This document shows, piece by piece, positions 1-11,700 of a stretch of DNA of 64,000 nucleotides; positions within the stretch are counted from its first letter, which is position 1; each line of letters opens with the position of its first letter. This stretch comes from Acanthochlamys bracteata (lineage: Eukaryota > Streptophyta > Magnoliopsida > Pandanales > Velloziaceae), in contig CM034131.1 of NCBI GenBank assembly GCA_019914995.1, positions 1,302,001 to 1,366,000 on the forward strand, in the 5' to 3' direction. The notes beneath the pieces are model-generated. The model was not told the DNA's origin. It saw only the letters and a list, made by a program, of their open reading frames with translations, and searched no databases. Made by a program: the position numbers and the translations under genes.

Positions 1-1371
1 CTAGAAAGAGGTATATTTACTTTATAAATCTCAAGTTCCTCGCCATGTTTTGAGACTATACATTTGCATGAAATTGTAGAATCTGGACGAGTCTCATCAG
101 ATACCTGCATATTTAGGAATTTGTAATAGCATAAATTATCAATGCAATGAATCTACAGCTAAATAAAGAAATATTTTTTTGGTTTTAATCTACCTTCACA
201 TGGAAATGTTCTTTCTCTACTTCAAACTCAAACCCAACCATAGGATCATATATAGAATCTTCAAGGCCTTTCATGTAGGCATTCGGAAGGTTCGTATAGA
301 AGGACTTGTTAATACTTCTAGCATCAGTATCAATAGATGCTGCCTTCTTGATGGAATCAATGGATGTTGAACCCCTGCAAAGACCTTAAAGCTCATGATG
401 AATCTTGATAGCTTGCAGACAAACCGTCAATACTTTTGTAGCTAATGAACTGGCATCTTGAACTTATATATTGAGCAGTGTAACTACATAGTTCATGTGA
501 ACTTTTGGCGGTCTTAAAACCTCTACACATACTCAGATACCTTGATGACAAAATAAGTTCCAGCCATTAAAGTTATTCCATTTTCCATGTCAACTCTTAA
601 TAGCCAATTACTCACGCAACTCCCCCGAGCTAGTATGTCTATCAAACATGAACTAATTCTATGCATGCAACATTAACTCAAACATACTTGAAATTCTTGA
701 TTGATTGGTAGATGGTTTTGTTCCAACTACTAAAGCCAGACCACAGAGAGCAGAGTCGCAGTTCATGATGGAATGTTTGTTGACAGCTTAAGCAACATTA
801 CCTTAGTAGCACTATCAGCTTAATAATTATTTTCAAAATTAAGTAACCATCACTCCTAACAAAGAAACAATACTCAATTTTGTTGAATGAATATGGCAAA
901 CAGATCTAGAGAAGCTCACTTGTGGAAAAAAAGTCTGCCTACACGAGCAACAAAAAGCAGCTTAATCTCCTCACCACCGCCGTCGTCCACCGCCTCAGTC
1001 AATTCAGTCCTAACACTCTCCCCCACCGCAATTACATCAGGCAAAAGACGATCCACGATCACCGCCGTCCAATCCTTCTCTTCCAATCCTGGTTCATAAT
1101 CACCGGAAATCACCAACGGTTTCTCTCCAACTCGCCGCTCGATGAATTCACAAGAGAAAGGTTCGAGAGAAATCGAATTCAGATCAACTCCAGCGGTGAA
1201 GAATCGAGAGATCGACTTCGAACCATAGACGATCTTACTCGGTTTAGCCCTGTTCTTGTTGTTGTTGGTTCTAAGAGTTAAGGTTTTGCTGAAGTGTTCT
1301 GGTAGTGGAGTTGGTTTTGGTTCTGAAGAAGAAGATGAAGTGTGGCGCTTGTGTGGAGGTATGTAAACCAT
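1..1371 (-). CDS. Uncharacterised plant protein with YIPPHKR N-terminus (5' part; gene runs off the left edge)
   Basis: Three coding exons fit with phase-consistent GT-AG introns: 1371-920, 374-194 and 104-21; a donor GTAAAT follows at 20, so more exons lie beyond the window. The protein starts MVYIPPHKRHTSSSSSE, then a basic stretch (NNNKNRAKPSK) and a mixed alpha/beta-looking region with ISGDYEPGLEEKDWTAVIVD; exon 2 carries KSFYTNLPNAYMKGL and exon 3 ISCKCIVSKHGEELEIY. The MxYIPPHKR start is typical of a family of uncharacterised plant proteins (I believe Pfam calls it DUF7903, from memory). No catalytic motif, signal peptide or membrane segment is visible, so no function is assigned. The start is the first ATG of the only long open frame and is followed at once by the conserved motif. 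Its upstream side faces a truncated plus-strand copy at 1729. Confidence 0.8.
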
Positions 1372-1432
1372 TGAATTGAACTTGAAATCGGAATGAAATG
1401 AAATAAATTGAATTGAAGCTCCGTGATTGAAG

Positions 1433-1550
1433 TAATAATGCAGTGGCCGAGACTGTTTGTGTTCTCAGCAAAGGTCAACTTTTTTCAAAAGGTTTCAACT
1501 TCTGAATTAATAATGCAGTGGCTGAGACTAGTGGTGCTCTCCGCAAAGGT
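1433..1550. repeat. Direct repeat, 43 bp, two copies 75 bp apart
   Basis: Copy 1 is 1433-1475 and copy 2 is 1508-1550. Both begin TAATAATGCAGTGG and end GCAAAGGT, with a handful of substitutions between them. They lie in the shared upstream region between the minus-strand gene (start 1371) and its truncated plus-strand copy (start 1729). Confidence 0.8.
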
Positions 1551-1728
1551 TTCATTTTATTAAAAAATTTTAGTTAACATTTATTCATGCAATAATATTA
1601 AATGTTTCAACTTTTTTCCAAAATTCTTTTCTGGTATTTCAACACTTTCTCTAAAAAAATATTAAAAATATTTCAATAAATTTCAAACAACAAAAACAAC
1701 AAATCTCTGCAGCTCTTCTGGATCAACA

Positions 1729-1857
1729 ATGGCTTATATCCATACCTCCGGTCCTCCACACAAACGCCAATCTTCTTCTTCTTCTTCTTCTTCTCAACAC
1801 CTCGTCCTCTTTCGGTTTGAATATTTTCCCCTCATTAACAATCGATTTGTCTTTTAA
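1729..1857 (+). pseudogene. Truncated head-to-head copy of the YIPPHKR gene's first exon
   Basis: ATG at 1729 opens MAYIHTSGPPHKRQ followed by a serine run from a (TCT)n tract, then HLVLFRFEYF and a stop at about 1855. The first 13 residues match the start of the minus-strand gene that begins at 1371 (MVYI-PPHKRH followed by serines), with about four extra codons inserted between YI and PPHKR. Homology stops after the serine run and the sequence becomes AT-rich non-coding DNA. I read it as a partial inverted duplication of the neighbour's first exon, not a working gene. A short expressed 42-aa peptide cannot be excluded. Confidence 0.6.
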
Positions 1858-3000
1858 ATTTAAAATTTAAAAATATAAAAATCATGAACTGTGGAACGAC
1901 ACAATTTTGAGATGTAGTGAAGAGATATTTAATAATAGGTTATTACTTTTCATTCTCAAAATTTCTTTTACATTCTTCTATAAAACTTTAAATATTTTAT
2001 TATTTTTCAAAAATATTATATCATAAGTTTTGTATGTATAATATTTATTTTTTAGAAATTAAAACAATTAAACTATTTTACAAAAAACTCTATAATATTA
2101 TTTATTTTAAAAAATCCATTATTATAAATACTCTCATACATATCCTTAATATTCCAACAAAAGTATGAGCGAAAATGCTTAAACTAAGAAATTTTAAAAA
2201 TTTTAAAAATTTCTTTGAAATTAACTTAACTCTTTATTTAATAACAATAAAATATATAAAAATTTTATTATACTCAATCTATCTGTATTTTAATTTTTTC
2301 TAAAAAGATAAAATACTAAAACTTTATTCAAAATTTTAAAAAAACATGATAAGCAAACATCACAAAGGTTGCCTTCTTTTAGTTTTACAATAAAATTCTT
2401 AATAAGCGAGTTATTAGAATTGAGTTCTTAAAAATAATATTATTGAAATGAGTTAAATTTTTGTGTTTTTTTAACTAAAAGTGAATTGAAAATAATTTTT
2501 TTTTTTTTTTTATTTTCACTTTGGAATTGAGATGTTGAAAATAAATTAATTTATTTTCATATTTTTTAATTAAAAGTAATAATTATTTATTAATTTCAGA
2601 AACAATAAAAAATATTTTTAATCATTGCACTACACAATTACATAACATAATACATATATATTATCTGTATATATTACAATTTGTATTACAAAATATATAA
2701 AATAATATATATATCATAATTTTTATTATATATACACGCTTTAGTACATAATTATATATTATGATATAATTTTTAGTTCATGATATAGAATACACTATAT
2801 TTATATTCATTTTAAAATTTGCCAAATTAAAAAATTATTTTTTTAAAATAACTTTTTGCATATTTTATAAATTATGCTAAAACTATTTTTTTAAATTATT
2901 TTTTAGACAAATAAGTCTAATTTTGAATTAATCAAATTATCAATACTGATTCCTGTTGTTTACTTAATTTTTATACTATTTCATCTGTCTCGAGAAACTA
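1858..3000. other. AT-rich intergenic DNA, no gene seen
   Basis: Very AT-rich, with a long poly-T run near 2491-2511 and TATATA-rich stretches around 2650-2760. Every frame is closed by frequent stops. From about 3000 onward the sequence returns to mixed composition and is probably the 3' untranslated part of the SAM-domain gene. Confidence 0.7.
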
Positions 3001-3309
3001 CATGAATGTTACTAATTTTGGGCTGGGCCAGCGCTAAAACAGCAGGCCTGCAAAGAGGAATTACTCGTAACAAATTTGCGCGATCAACCATTAGGTGCAC
3101 TGCATAGAAAATTATTCGATGATATACTTACTAGTTTCACATTGAAGCAAACAAATAATTCACGACGTTCTAAGAAAATATTACAAAATTTGTTACTAGA
3201 AAATGAAAAACCCTAAATTTGCATACAAACATGTAGTGAAACAAATTAAAATTAAAGTAGGAAAATTTGCACAATTGTTGGTCGTAACAGATTTTGCCAG
3301 CCAGCCAGC

Positions 3310-6300
3310 CTATGGTTTTGCATCCAACTCCAAAATTATCTTCTTTCTAGGCCCCTGAATTACGCAAAAGCAAAAGGTTTTACATGATGCCACTGGGTGA
3401 CAGAAAATATAAGCAGCCAGTCCGCACCATATTTCTGATGATGTAATTGTTAATAATTAAACTAAAAAATCTTCCTAGAAACAAAACAGGCTTCTGCGCA
3501 AATTTTCTAAGTAGCTGCCAAAACCTAAATTAGTGAATGACTTATCCTCTATCTCTTTAAACCGACAAGAAAATTTGCGAACATCAATGAACAATCAGAG
3601 CAACTATACAGTTGAAGATAGCTAGAGTAACTAAATCTACTACTTGGAAAACACAGTTCCTCAATCTACTGATTTGGACTGCGTTCACCATTACTTTTGT
3701 TTTTGTTGGAGCAATTCCTTCTCTTCTTATGTGAACTTGTTTGAGTGTGTTCAAGTTATCTAGTCAGAATATTTATGCGCCTTTAATAGTAAGAAATACT
3801 TTCTGGAAAGAGTCTCAACGGCAGAGGTCATTCAGCCAAAGTTCTTAAAAAAAAATCCTAATGTTAATGAACAAGATGTAATAGGGTGCTTCCACAAGAA
3901 AGAATAAAGACGAACTACTAATGTTTTAAATCCTAGGAACTGACCATTGGGATTCCTAGAGCCTTCAGATCCTGATCAGTCATGTGCATGAGAACTGACA
4001 TGTCTATCTGTAGAGAGATCAAATAGCAACAAAGCTTTAGAAAAAAGAACATGGCAGTGGCACAGACAAAAAACAATATTTGCCAAAATATACCTCCTCT
4101 GCCTGAAAATTTATTGAATATTTCTCAAGGCCCAAAGACTTGAGCAAGCTTTCCACTGTGAATTCAGCCTGCCAAATTGAATTCAATGTTGAATTTAGAT
4201 AAGACAAAGAAATAAGACGCAGTGAAAATGACATGGTGAGAGAACGAAACCAGAGCTCCTATCAAGCCTTAAACAGTTTCAATGAGAAAGAGAATGTGAA
4301 TCCATTACACAACTAAAACAACTAAACTATATCATACTCTTGTCGTTGTGATAAACATATTACTCGATACCTTTATGATGTTCAAATCTTCTAACATGTT
4401 TCCTTTCCTGTATTTAGTGTATAACTCTTCCTAGCTCATTAGTAATGCAACTCCACAGAACTAGTGTATCATACATCGACATATGGAAGATACAATGTTG
4501 AGGAGCTTGGATATAGGTGGTAGTTGCAGTTTAGCACCCGGAATGAAAACCATGGCATGATTTCATACAGAAAAAGAAAACCAATCCTGAAAGAATATGT
4601 GCAGTATAAATTATGTAACCAACTCTGCAAAAGAGGGATATTTAAATCGTCCAAGTGCATGTTTATGGGCTTTGTATTTTCATTACAAGGGAAAGAGGAC
4701 ACAGAAAAAACCCATTCTCACTCGTAACATACACAATTTATGTTTAAAAGAAATAAGAAGAGATTTTTCTTTTCTCAGTAGCCTGAATCAATTATAAAAC
4801 AATTCACAATCTCACAGCTTCTTTGCATTCAATTTCTACCATTACCAAGTGACCTACACAAATTCAACTTCTACCAACTAGCAGGCAACATAGGCACAGC
4901 AGATCAAGACAGATAAAATCCGCTAGAAGTTTTTCCCCCCTAAATCGATGTTAACATCACATCAAGCAGAACAAACCTACAGGTCAGAAAGATAACCATG
5001 CAACTACTACAAGAACGATTCCTTTGTATAAGTGATAAGTGCAATAATTTCAAATTCTCTGATTCATTTATCTAAGATTTCAGAGAGCATACCTTTTCCT
5101 GAGCCTTCTTGTTCGAAGATGTTGGGTTTGGCACTTTCTTTGGCTCTGAAACATGTGCCTCAACAGAAGAAGCAGAAACTCTTTTTATAGATTTGGCATT
5201 CTCAACAGCTGGCTTACTCTTAGGTGGACCCACTCTCGATGGTTGCGGGTGCATATAACCTGATAGCTTTTCACGAAGATCCTGAACTCCTGTACCCTGG
5301 GAACTTCTTCGTTGAAGCTTCAAGCGGAGATCTCGAGGACCAACTTTTGCTTCTTCAGAAACAGTGATAGAATAAGCATTGGTAAGAAGTTATGAGCACT
5401 AAGCAAAAGTAATTAAACTTCACTGCATAAACTGTATGCCATGTATACTTGAAGGTTGAGATTTTTCATCATCCATATAAAGGTCGTGTTTCCATTTCTC
5501 ATCATTCTGGCGTTTCCTGCAAAGGTAAGTTCAAAATATTTTTCAATATTGCTAATAGTAATGTAACATTCTGAATGTCAGTGGAATGAGAAGGGAAAGC
5601 GTAGTTTAAACAACACCAAAAAAAATGCACCAACCGTGGCAATTGATAAATCATTCGAAACTGTTGCAAAGATATTACAAGAAGTACTTAGGCATCTTTT
5701 GCCCTATTTAAGAGATTGCAAAATCTTGCCAAAAAAAGGGAAAAGCTTTTTTGAAATTTCATCATGTTAGTTATATGCATAATTACAAGAAGCTATAGAA
5801 ACCATTTTCTCACAAAATTACTATTTGTATCAATCTGATGCACTCTCCACATCTTCTCAAAGTTATAAGATGTAAACATGATACTAGAGAAAAGCAGTCT
5901 GTTAGAGAATCCAACATCTACTTACATATTCTCTACTGTCTGATTGAATATGGATAGGAGTTTAGTAGAGAATTATGAGAGGAAACAGTGGGCGACTTGT
6001 TGAAGAAAGAAACCATAAAATGTACATTACAAATAGGCAAAATGAATATGGCACTATGACTAACATCATGAACCACAATGACATTATCAAATACAGAAAT
6101 TACCTCAATAGAAGCTTAGAAACTTTATTAAGAATCCAATCATATATAATTACAATTCTACACATTCACATATACCATTTTTCAACAAAATACCGTATCA
6201 TGCTCAATATGTAATCAAATCTTGTTCAACAAGGCACGGAGAATGTAGCTTGTTCAACTAAGAATTCAAATAACAGCGAAACGAATGCATATGGTAGTTA

Positions 6301-6831
6301 GAGTCTAAGATCCCAATGATAGTTAAAAGAGTCCAAAACTTGCTTTGTGTAATCAGTAAACAGCTCATAGAAGTACTTGGAAACCCATAAAAGTTAAGAT
6401 TTCTCTTCAAATATAGCTCCAAATTAGCTTGATTAACTATTTCATCAAACCCATGAACCCTAAAACCAGTTCAATTTTTCTCAATTACAACAAAACATTA
6501 ATCACCCATGATAGAAATCCTAACTAAACCTTTAGAATTATGATTTCTTATCATATACAGCTAAAATCAATCTGCTAAACAATTCTATCAACATGTAGAC
6601 ACTGAGCTAATTTTTCTCGATTAAGTCAAATAATCAATCACCCTTTATATAAATCCCACCTAAAACCCCCCAAAAGTCATTATAAATCCCAAACATCACT
6701 AAGAAAAACCGGAAAAGATCGAACCTTTTTCCACCGAACAATCTAGAACGAGCAAAACCATCGTCTACTCCACTGCTGAGACGGTCTTTGATTGACCGTT
6801 TTGCCCCCGGTGCTTCCTTGTCCGCATACAT
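3310..6831 (-). CDS. SAM (sterile alpha motif) domain protein, 205 aa
   Basis: Six exons join in phase: 6831-6725, 5516-5449, 5352-5093, 4168-4094, 4007-3945 and 3354-3310 (stop TAG at 3312-3310), 618 nt in total. The N-terminal 145 residues are basic and low in order (start MYADKEAPGAKRSIKDRL; later GPRDLRLKLQRRSS and VQDLREKLSGYM). Residues 146-205 form a complete C-terminal SAM domain, from FTVESLLKSLGLEKY to ALGIPMGPRKKIILEL, spread over three short exons with phase-0 introns. SAM domains mediate protein-protein or RNA contacts; plant homologues are often labelled bicaudal-C-like without functional proof. No KH domain is present. The third exon's acceptor could be 3 nt further in (AAG or AAGAAG), changing one or two residues only. 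The family call is firm; the role is unknown. Confidence 0.88.
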
Positions 6832-7140
6832 CCCTCTCTTTCACTGATCGAGAGAGAGATTGAAATACAGAATCTAGGGTTAGGGTTTTCTTTCCAGAGG
6901 AGAAGAAAAAATTGAGAAGTTTGAGAATACGAAGAGCGAATTTGCGGTTCCTTTATTTTTTTTGCGGGGAATTTAATCGCCGGAGCTCGATTTTGGAGAA
7001 GGAATATATAAATTCCTCTCTTACTTTCTTTAGTGATTTTTACTTTCACCCCTTTAAAGTTTTGAGAACTATAATTTTGATCCTCCACCGTTTCTGCTGT
7101 AGAGGTTAATATTTCCAATACAATCCTTTTTGTTAACCTT

Positions 7141-7389
7141 ATGCGTTTGAGATTGCATTCCAAACGTAGCTTTTTAATTTTTTTTTATTTTAATTTTTTA
7201 ATATATATTTTATAAATATTTAAAAATTTATTTAAAAATTTAAAATATATAAAAAAATTTTACGTATAAATTTTTTATTATATATTTTTAATTTTTTTTA
7301 AAAAAAATAAAATAAAGCTCATTTTTCAAAAAGATAAAAATATTTATAATTTTAAAAAAACTTTATTTCATAAGTAATCCCAAACGCAT
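7141..7389. mobile_element. MITE-like element with terminal inverted repeats
   Basis: The left end ATGCGTTTGAGATTGCATT (7141) is matched in inverse orientation by the right end, whose reverse complement reads ATGCGTTTGGGATTACTT (ending 7389). The interior is almost pure A/T with no coding potential. Length is about 249 bp. No clean target-site duplication was seen, so the superfamily is left open. Confidence 0.6.
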
Positions 7390-8440
7390 TTATCTGGAGA
7401 GTAAAAGTGAGTAAACTTGAATTTTTAAAAAATAAATTTTAGAAAATATTTAATAAAAATAATTTTTTTATATTAAATTTATATTAAAAGTAAGTTTTAA
7501 AATTGAATTAAAAAAATTTCTTTTGATAAAAAATTTTATTTTATTTTATTTATTTTTTATATTAAAAATAAATTTCAAAAAAATAAAATTTAGAATGTTA
7601 GTAGACACTCACTTAAAATCTAGCCTTATATGAAAAGATTAATAGAGTTACACAACATGATCGAAAGCCAAAAAATATACGTCAGTTATTCAAAACTATA
7701 ATTTAATTTATTTGAAATAAATTTCAACTGATAATAACAAAATACAGAAATTAGTGAAAAATTTAATTTATCAATTACTTGCACGTAATTTCACATTAAT
7801 TACCGATTTCTTTTGTAAAAAGTACGTTTTAGTTACACTATCGAATTTATTTTTTCTTTAGATTTTAAGTTTGATATTTTATATGTTTTAATTATTATTT
7901 AATTTTTATTTTAATTTTTATATAGACTTCTAATTTGTATAAAAATTTTATTCTAATTTTTACCATACAATTAAATTATCACTTTAAATCTTAAATTTAT
8001 TGAACTTTATTTTTTATTAAATTTTATTTTTATAAAACTCACTTTAAAAAAATTATTTTGATATGATTAAAATATGTTCTAAATATATATTGGAGCAATT
8101 CAAGCAATATTATAAAAAACTTTTAATTATCTTACACTTTTTTTTATCTAAGTGTAAATTCTAAGCTAAATTTGAAGCTGAATTTAAGAACTTCCTTGAA
8201 AGTTTTATAAATAAGTGACAACAACAAAATATTAATTTTTAGATTGAGCCCTTTATTTACAATATGTAGATTTTGTCAGTATCTTCTTCTTCTTGGTTAA
8301 TAAGAAGAGTAACTCTCGGTAAATCTGTGGGCCTACTTATTATAATAAATATGTTAAGCACGGATGTTTTATTTTTTTATTTATTTTATTTATATTTTTG
8401 CAAAAGGAGACATAAAAATAACGAAATATAAGCAAGTAAT
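7390..8440. other. AT-rich intergenic DNA, no gene seen
   Basis: Lies between the divergent SAM-domain and TBC genes. All frames are interrupted; there are only A/T-rich tracts. Confidence 0.7.
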
Positions 8441-8670
8441 GGGCGTGTTTACTATATGCTAAACTCATTTTTTTGAAAATGAATTTAAAAAATAAAATTA
8501 AAAATTAAAAGTATTTAATAAAAAGTAATATTTTATCTTTATTTTATATTTTAAATAAATTTTTAATAAATAAATTTTATAAATAAATTTTAATATTTTT
8601 ATTTTTTAAGTTATTTTTTATTAAAGTGAGTTTTAAAAAAATGAATTTGGAGGGGTATGTAAACAAATCC
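8441..8670. mobile_element. Probable MITE directly upstream of the TBC gene
   Basis: The left end GGGCGTGTTTACTATATGC and the reverse complement of the right end (GGATTTGTTTACATACC) resemble each other. Just inside, both arms carry AATTCATTTTTTT-like and AAACTCA-like blocks in inverted order. The interior is A/T only. No target-site duplication was recognised, so the call rests on the inverted arms alone. Confidence 0.45.
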
Positions 8671-8775
8671 AAAGCTTCTGTAATGGATAAATATCCAAAA
8701 CCCGTTAGGCTCCAAACTGGCGACGAAACAACTACTTCGATTTCATCCATTTTCTTTTCTCTCTTTTTATTAACG

Positions 8776-11700
8776 ATGACGAGAGAAATACATCCATTGA
8801 TCGATAATTTACCAAAACGCCCTTCGCCGGAGTTGAGCAAACGCTCCGCCGCCGTGCCGGAGTGGCTCAACAGCCCTCTCTGGTCCCAACCCTCTTCTTC
8901 TTCTTTCCCTCCTCCTCTACCGCCGCCGTCTTCCCCCGCGGTGAACAGACAACAAACCGTTAACGCTGCCGTCGCTGCTACTGCACCTAGTACCGCTACT
9001 GCACTCTCTTCTTCTTTGCCATTTCCGTCGCCGTCGTCTTCTGTTAATAATCCCGTAAGAGAGAGGAGAACTGAAGTGGCAAGGGAGGCGGGGCCTAGTC
9101 GGAGCCCCGGCGACGAATTCTCATTGCGTGCGCAACTAGCGAACGAGGTTTGGTTGATTCTTTCTTTCATTTGATCTTCGATAGGTTTGTTTGTTTTTTT
9201 CTAATGTGAATTGATTGATTGATTTGTAATGGTGAGCAGATTGAGAAGAAGGTTATAAATGTTGGTGAAGTCAGGAGACTGACGTGTCAAGGAATCTACA
9301 ATGGTGATGCAGTCCGTCCAACAGTGTGGAAGGTCTTCTATTATTCTTTCCGTTCTAACTTTTTTGAGATTGTGCAGTAGTTTTTTTGGTTTTTTTTACA
9401 TATGTATCTTTTATTCAGAGATGAATTTTCTATGCTCAGAAATAGTTGTTCTGAATGCCATGAGTTTTTTGTGGTTATTTGATGTATAAAATGAGGCCTA
9501 GATAGGAATGACATGTCCTGCAGATTATCTTTTCTGGTTCTTGAAGCTGAATTGAAGCATGAATTGATTATTAACATAATGAATTTGTGACATTTAGATT
9601 CTCTTGGGATACTTGCCCAATGTCCGTGCATCATGGGCTCAAGAATTGGACAACAAGCGGTCGCAATATAAGTCATTGAAGAGCGATCTCCTGATTCACC
9701 CTGTAAGATTTGTGGAATTCAAGTTTAGCTTTCAAATTGAGCTTCCCAGTTTCTCAAAGCTTTTGTTTCTAGGCAGTCAGAATTTATAAGGAGGTTGGGT
9801 GAGACGAGTTTTCTCAGGAAAGAAGAGCTGAAATACCATGGAAGATGCTTTCCAACAAGAGCTGAGGTACCTCAGAAAGACCACCCCTTGAGCTTAGACA
9901 AGAACAGCTTGTGGAATCAGTTCTTCCTGGTAGCGCTTCCTTTTTGGTCTAGGCTCTTTATGCTATAATCTTGCTGTTGGTGACTCATTGATAATAATGT
10001 AGAACTATAAATGTTAAGTTTTAACTATTACCTTGAGTTTCACTGTGCTTGGTCAATTATTGCATCTATGCATTACTTATAATGTAAAAGCTTTGTCCAT
10101 CCAGATTGCTTATTTTAAATTGGCAGTGTTTCATGCAATTCATTTTAAAGGAGTTGGAACAAAATAGTTTGATTGATATCTCTACCCATTTGGTGACGAT
10201 AAGTACTCTCAGGTAGATGGTATTTTGTTGTCATGATCATGTTCCTTATGCTTCTTGCTCTTGATGACATTTGCACGGCTTCTTCATTTTCATTTTCAAC
10301 TGGTTATCAGTAATAGCTTTGCCCAAACATATGAGAAACATTGTAGCTATTTTATGTGCTTGGTATTTCTCAACAGATACTCCTTTTGTTTGTTTCTTTT
10401 GTTATCTCTTTTTAAATTATGATGATAGATGGTATAGCATATAGTCACTGTACACAGACCTCATACCTTAAAATTTGGAGGTACATACAGATAGACCTTT
10501 TACATTTGTACATTTATGTGCTATATGTTCCACGTCATCTAAGCTGGGAGCTGCCGTTCAGTTAATAGTTTGACTTTTCTTCTTTGCCTATGGTTTATAT
10601 CAGGACTTTGAGATGAAAGATCAAATTGACCGAGATGTAACACGTACTCATCCAGATATCCCTTTTTTCTCTGGGGAGTCAACATTTTCAAAGCATAATC
10701 AGGTATGTTTTGCTTTTATATTATATTCATTCGACATCGTTATGGAGGGAATTTCGTTTATGTGTTATGCATTTTCAGGAGGCAATGAAGTACATACTTT
10801 TTATATATGCAAAGCTGAACCCAGGGATACGATATGTACAAGGGATGAACGAAATTTTGGCTCCATTGTTGTATGTGTTCAGAAATGATCCAGATAAGAT
10901 AAATGCTGTAAGGTCCAAGCATTTAATAGACTCTTTACTTTTTCCCAAAGGTTCCGTCATTAAATTTTTTTAGCATAATGCATGTTATGGCTCTTGGTGC
11001 TAACACCTCTTGCACTTTTGTGCATTAGAAGTTTCTCTTGTTAAGTAAATTTAATAGCTGTTCAGATTAGAGTTGCATAAGGAATATGTTAATATGTAGT
11101 TCAGCATGCATCTTATAAGGTAATTTAGTAACATTCTGATCACTTGAAGGGGAAAGTACAACAGCATTTTGAGTTGTTACTGTAGAGTTCTTCATTCTCA
11201 TGCATGATAATATCCATCAAAGCACTATATTGCTTGATAATGTCCATCACTGTGTTCATATTTTGAGTTACCACTATAGTCTACAGAGTGTTGCATTCTT
11301 CTTTTCAAGGCTACTTACCTTTGCTGGACGGAAAGGAAATGTCTCCTTAATCTCTTCCAATTGTTTCTATCCGGAAAAATTCTATGTTTGACTAATTTCT
11401 TTCTAGAGGTTGCATTGACAGGTTGAATTTGAAACAACATATTTGATGTTCTATAAACTTCTTCTTTTGCTTTGGATTTATTTATCCATCGACGAGTCAA
11501 TGTACCTTTATTTAACTAGATAAATGTCTGATCCTTGAATTGTCCATTTGCATGAGGCCTACATCTGCAGAGTTCTTAATATGCTCTTGTCACTTAGTTC
11601 ATTCTTTTGGCCAAGGAAACCATCACTTAGTTCATTCTTTTGGCCAACGAAACCGTGTATATGATATGACATACATGCGTAACTTTGTTTTCTTATAAAC

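Noticed and set aside
179-370. Plus-strand open frame of 63 codons
   Set aside because: Antisense to exon 2 of the minus-strand YIPPHKR gene, which has proper splice sites; no family features on the plus strand.
4469-4797. Overlapping open frames on both strands
   Set aside because: They lie in the intron of the SAM-domain gene between exons 3 and 4 and show no recognisable protein features.
8577-9170. 197-codon minus-strand open frame
   Set aside because: Mirror image of the Ser/Pro/Ala-rich first exon of the TBC gene, whose continuation into eight phase-matched exons decides the strand.
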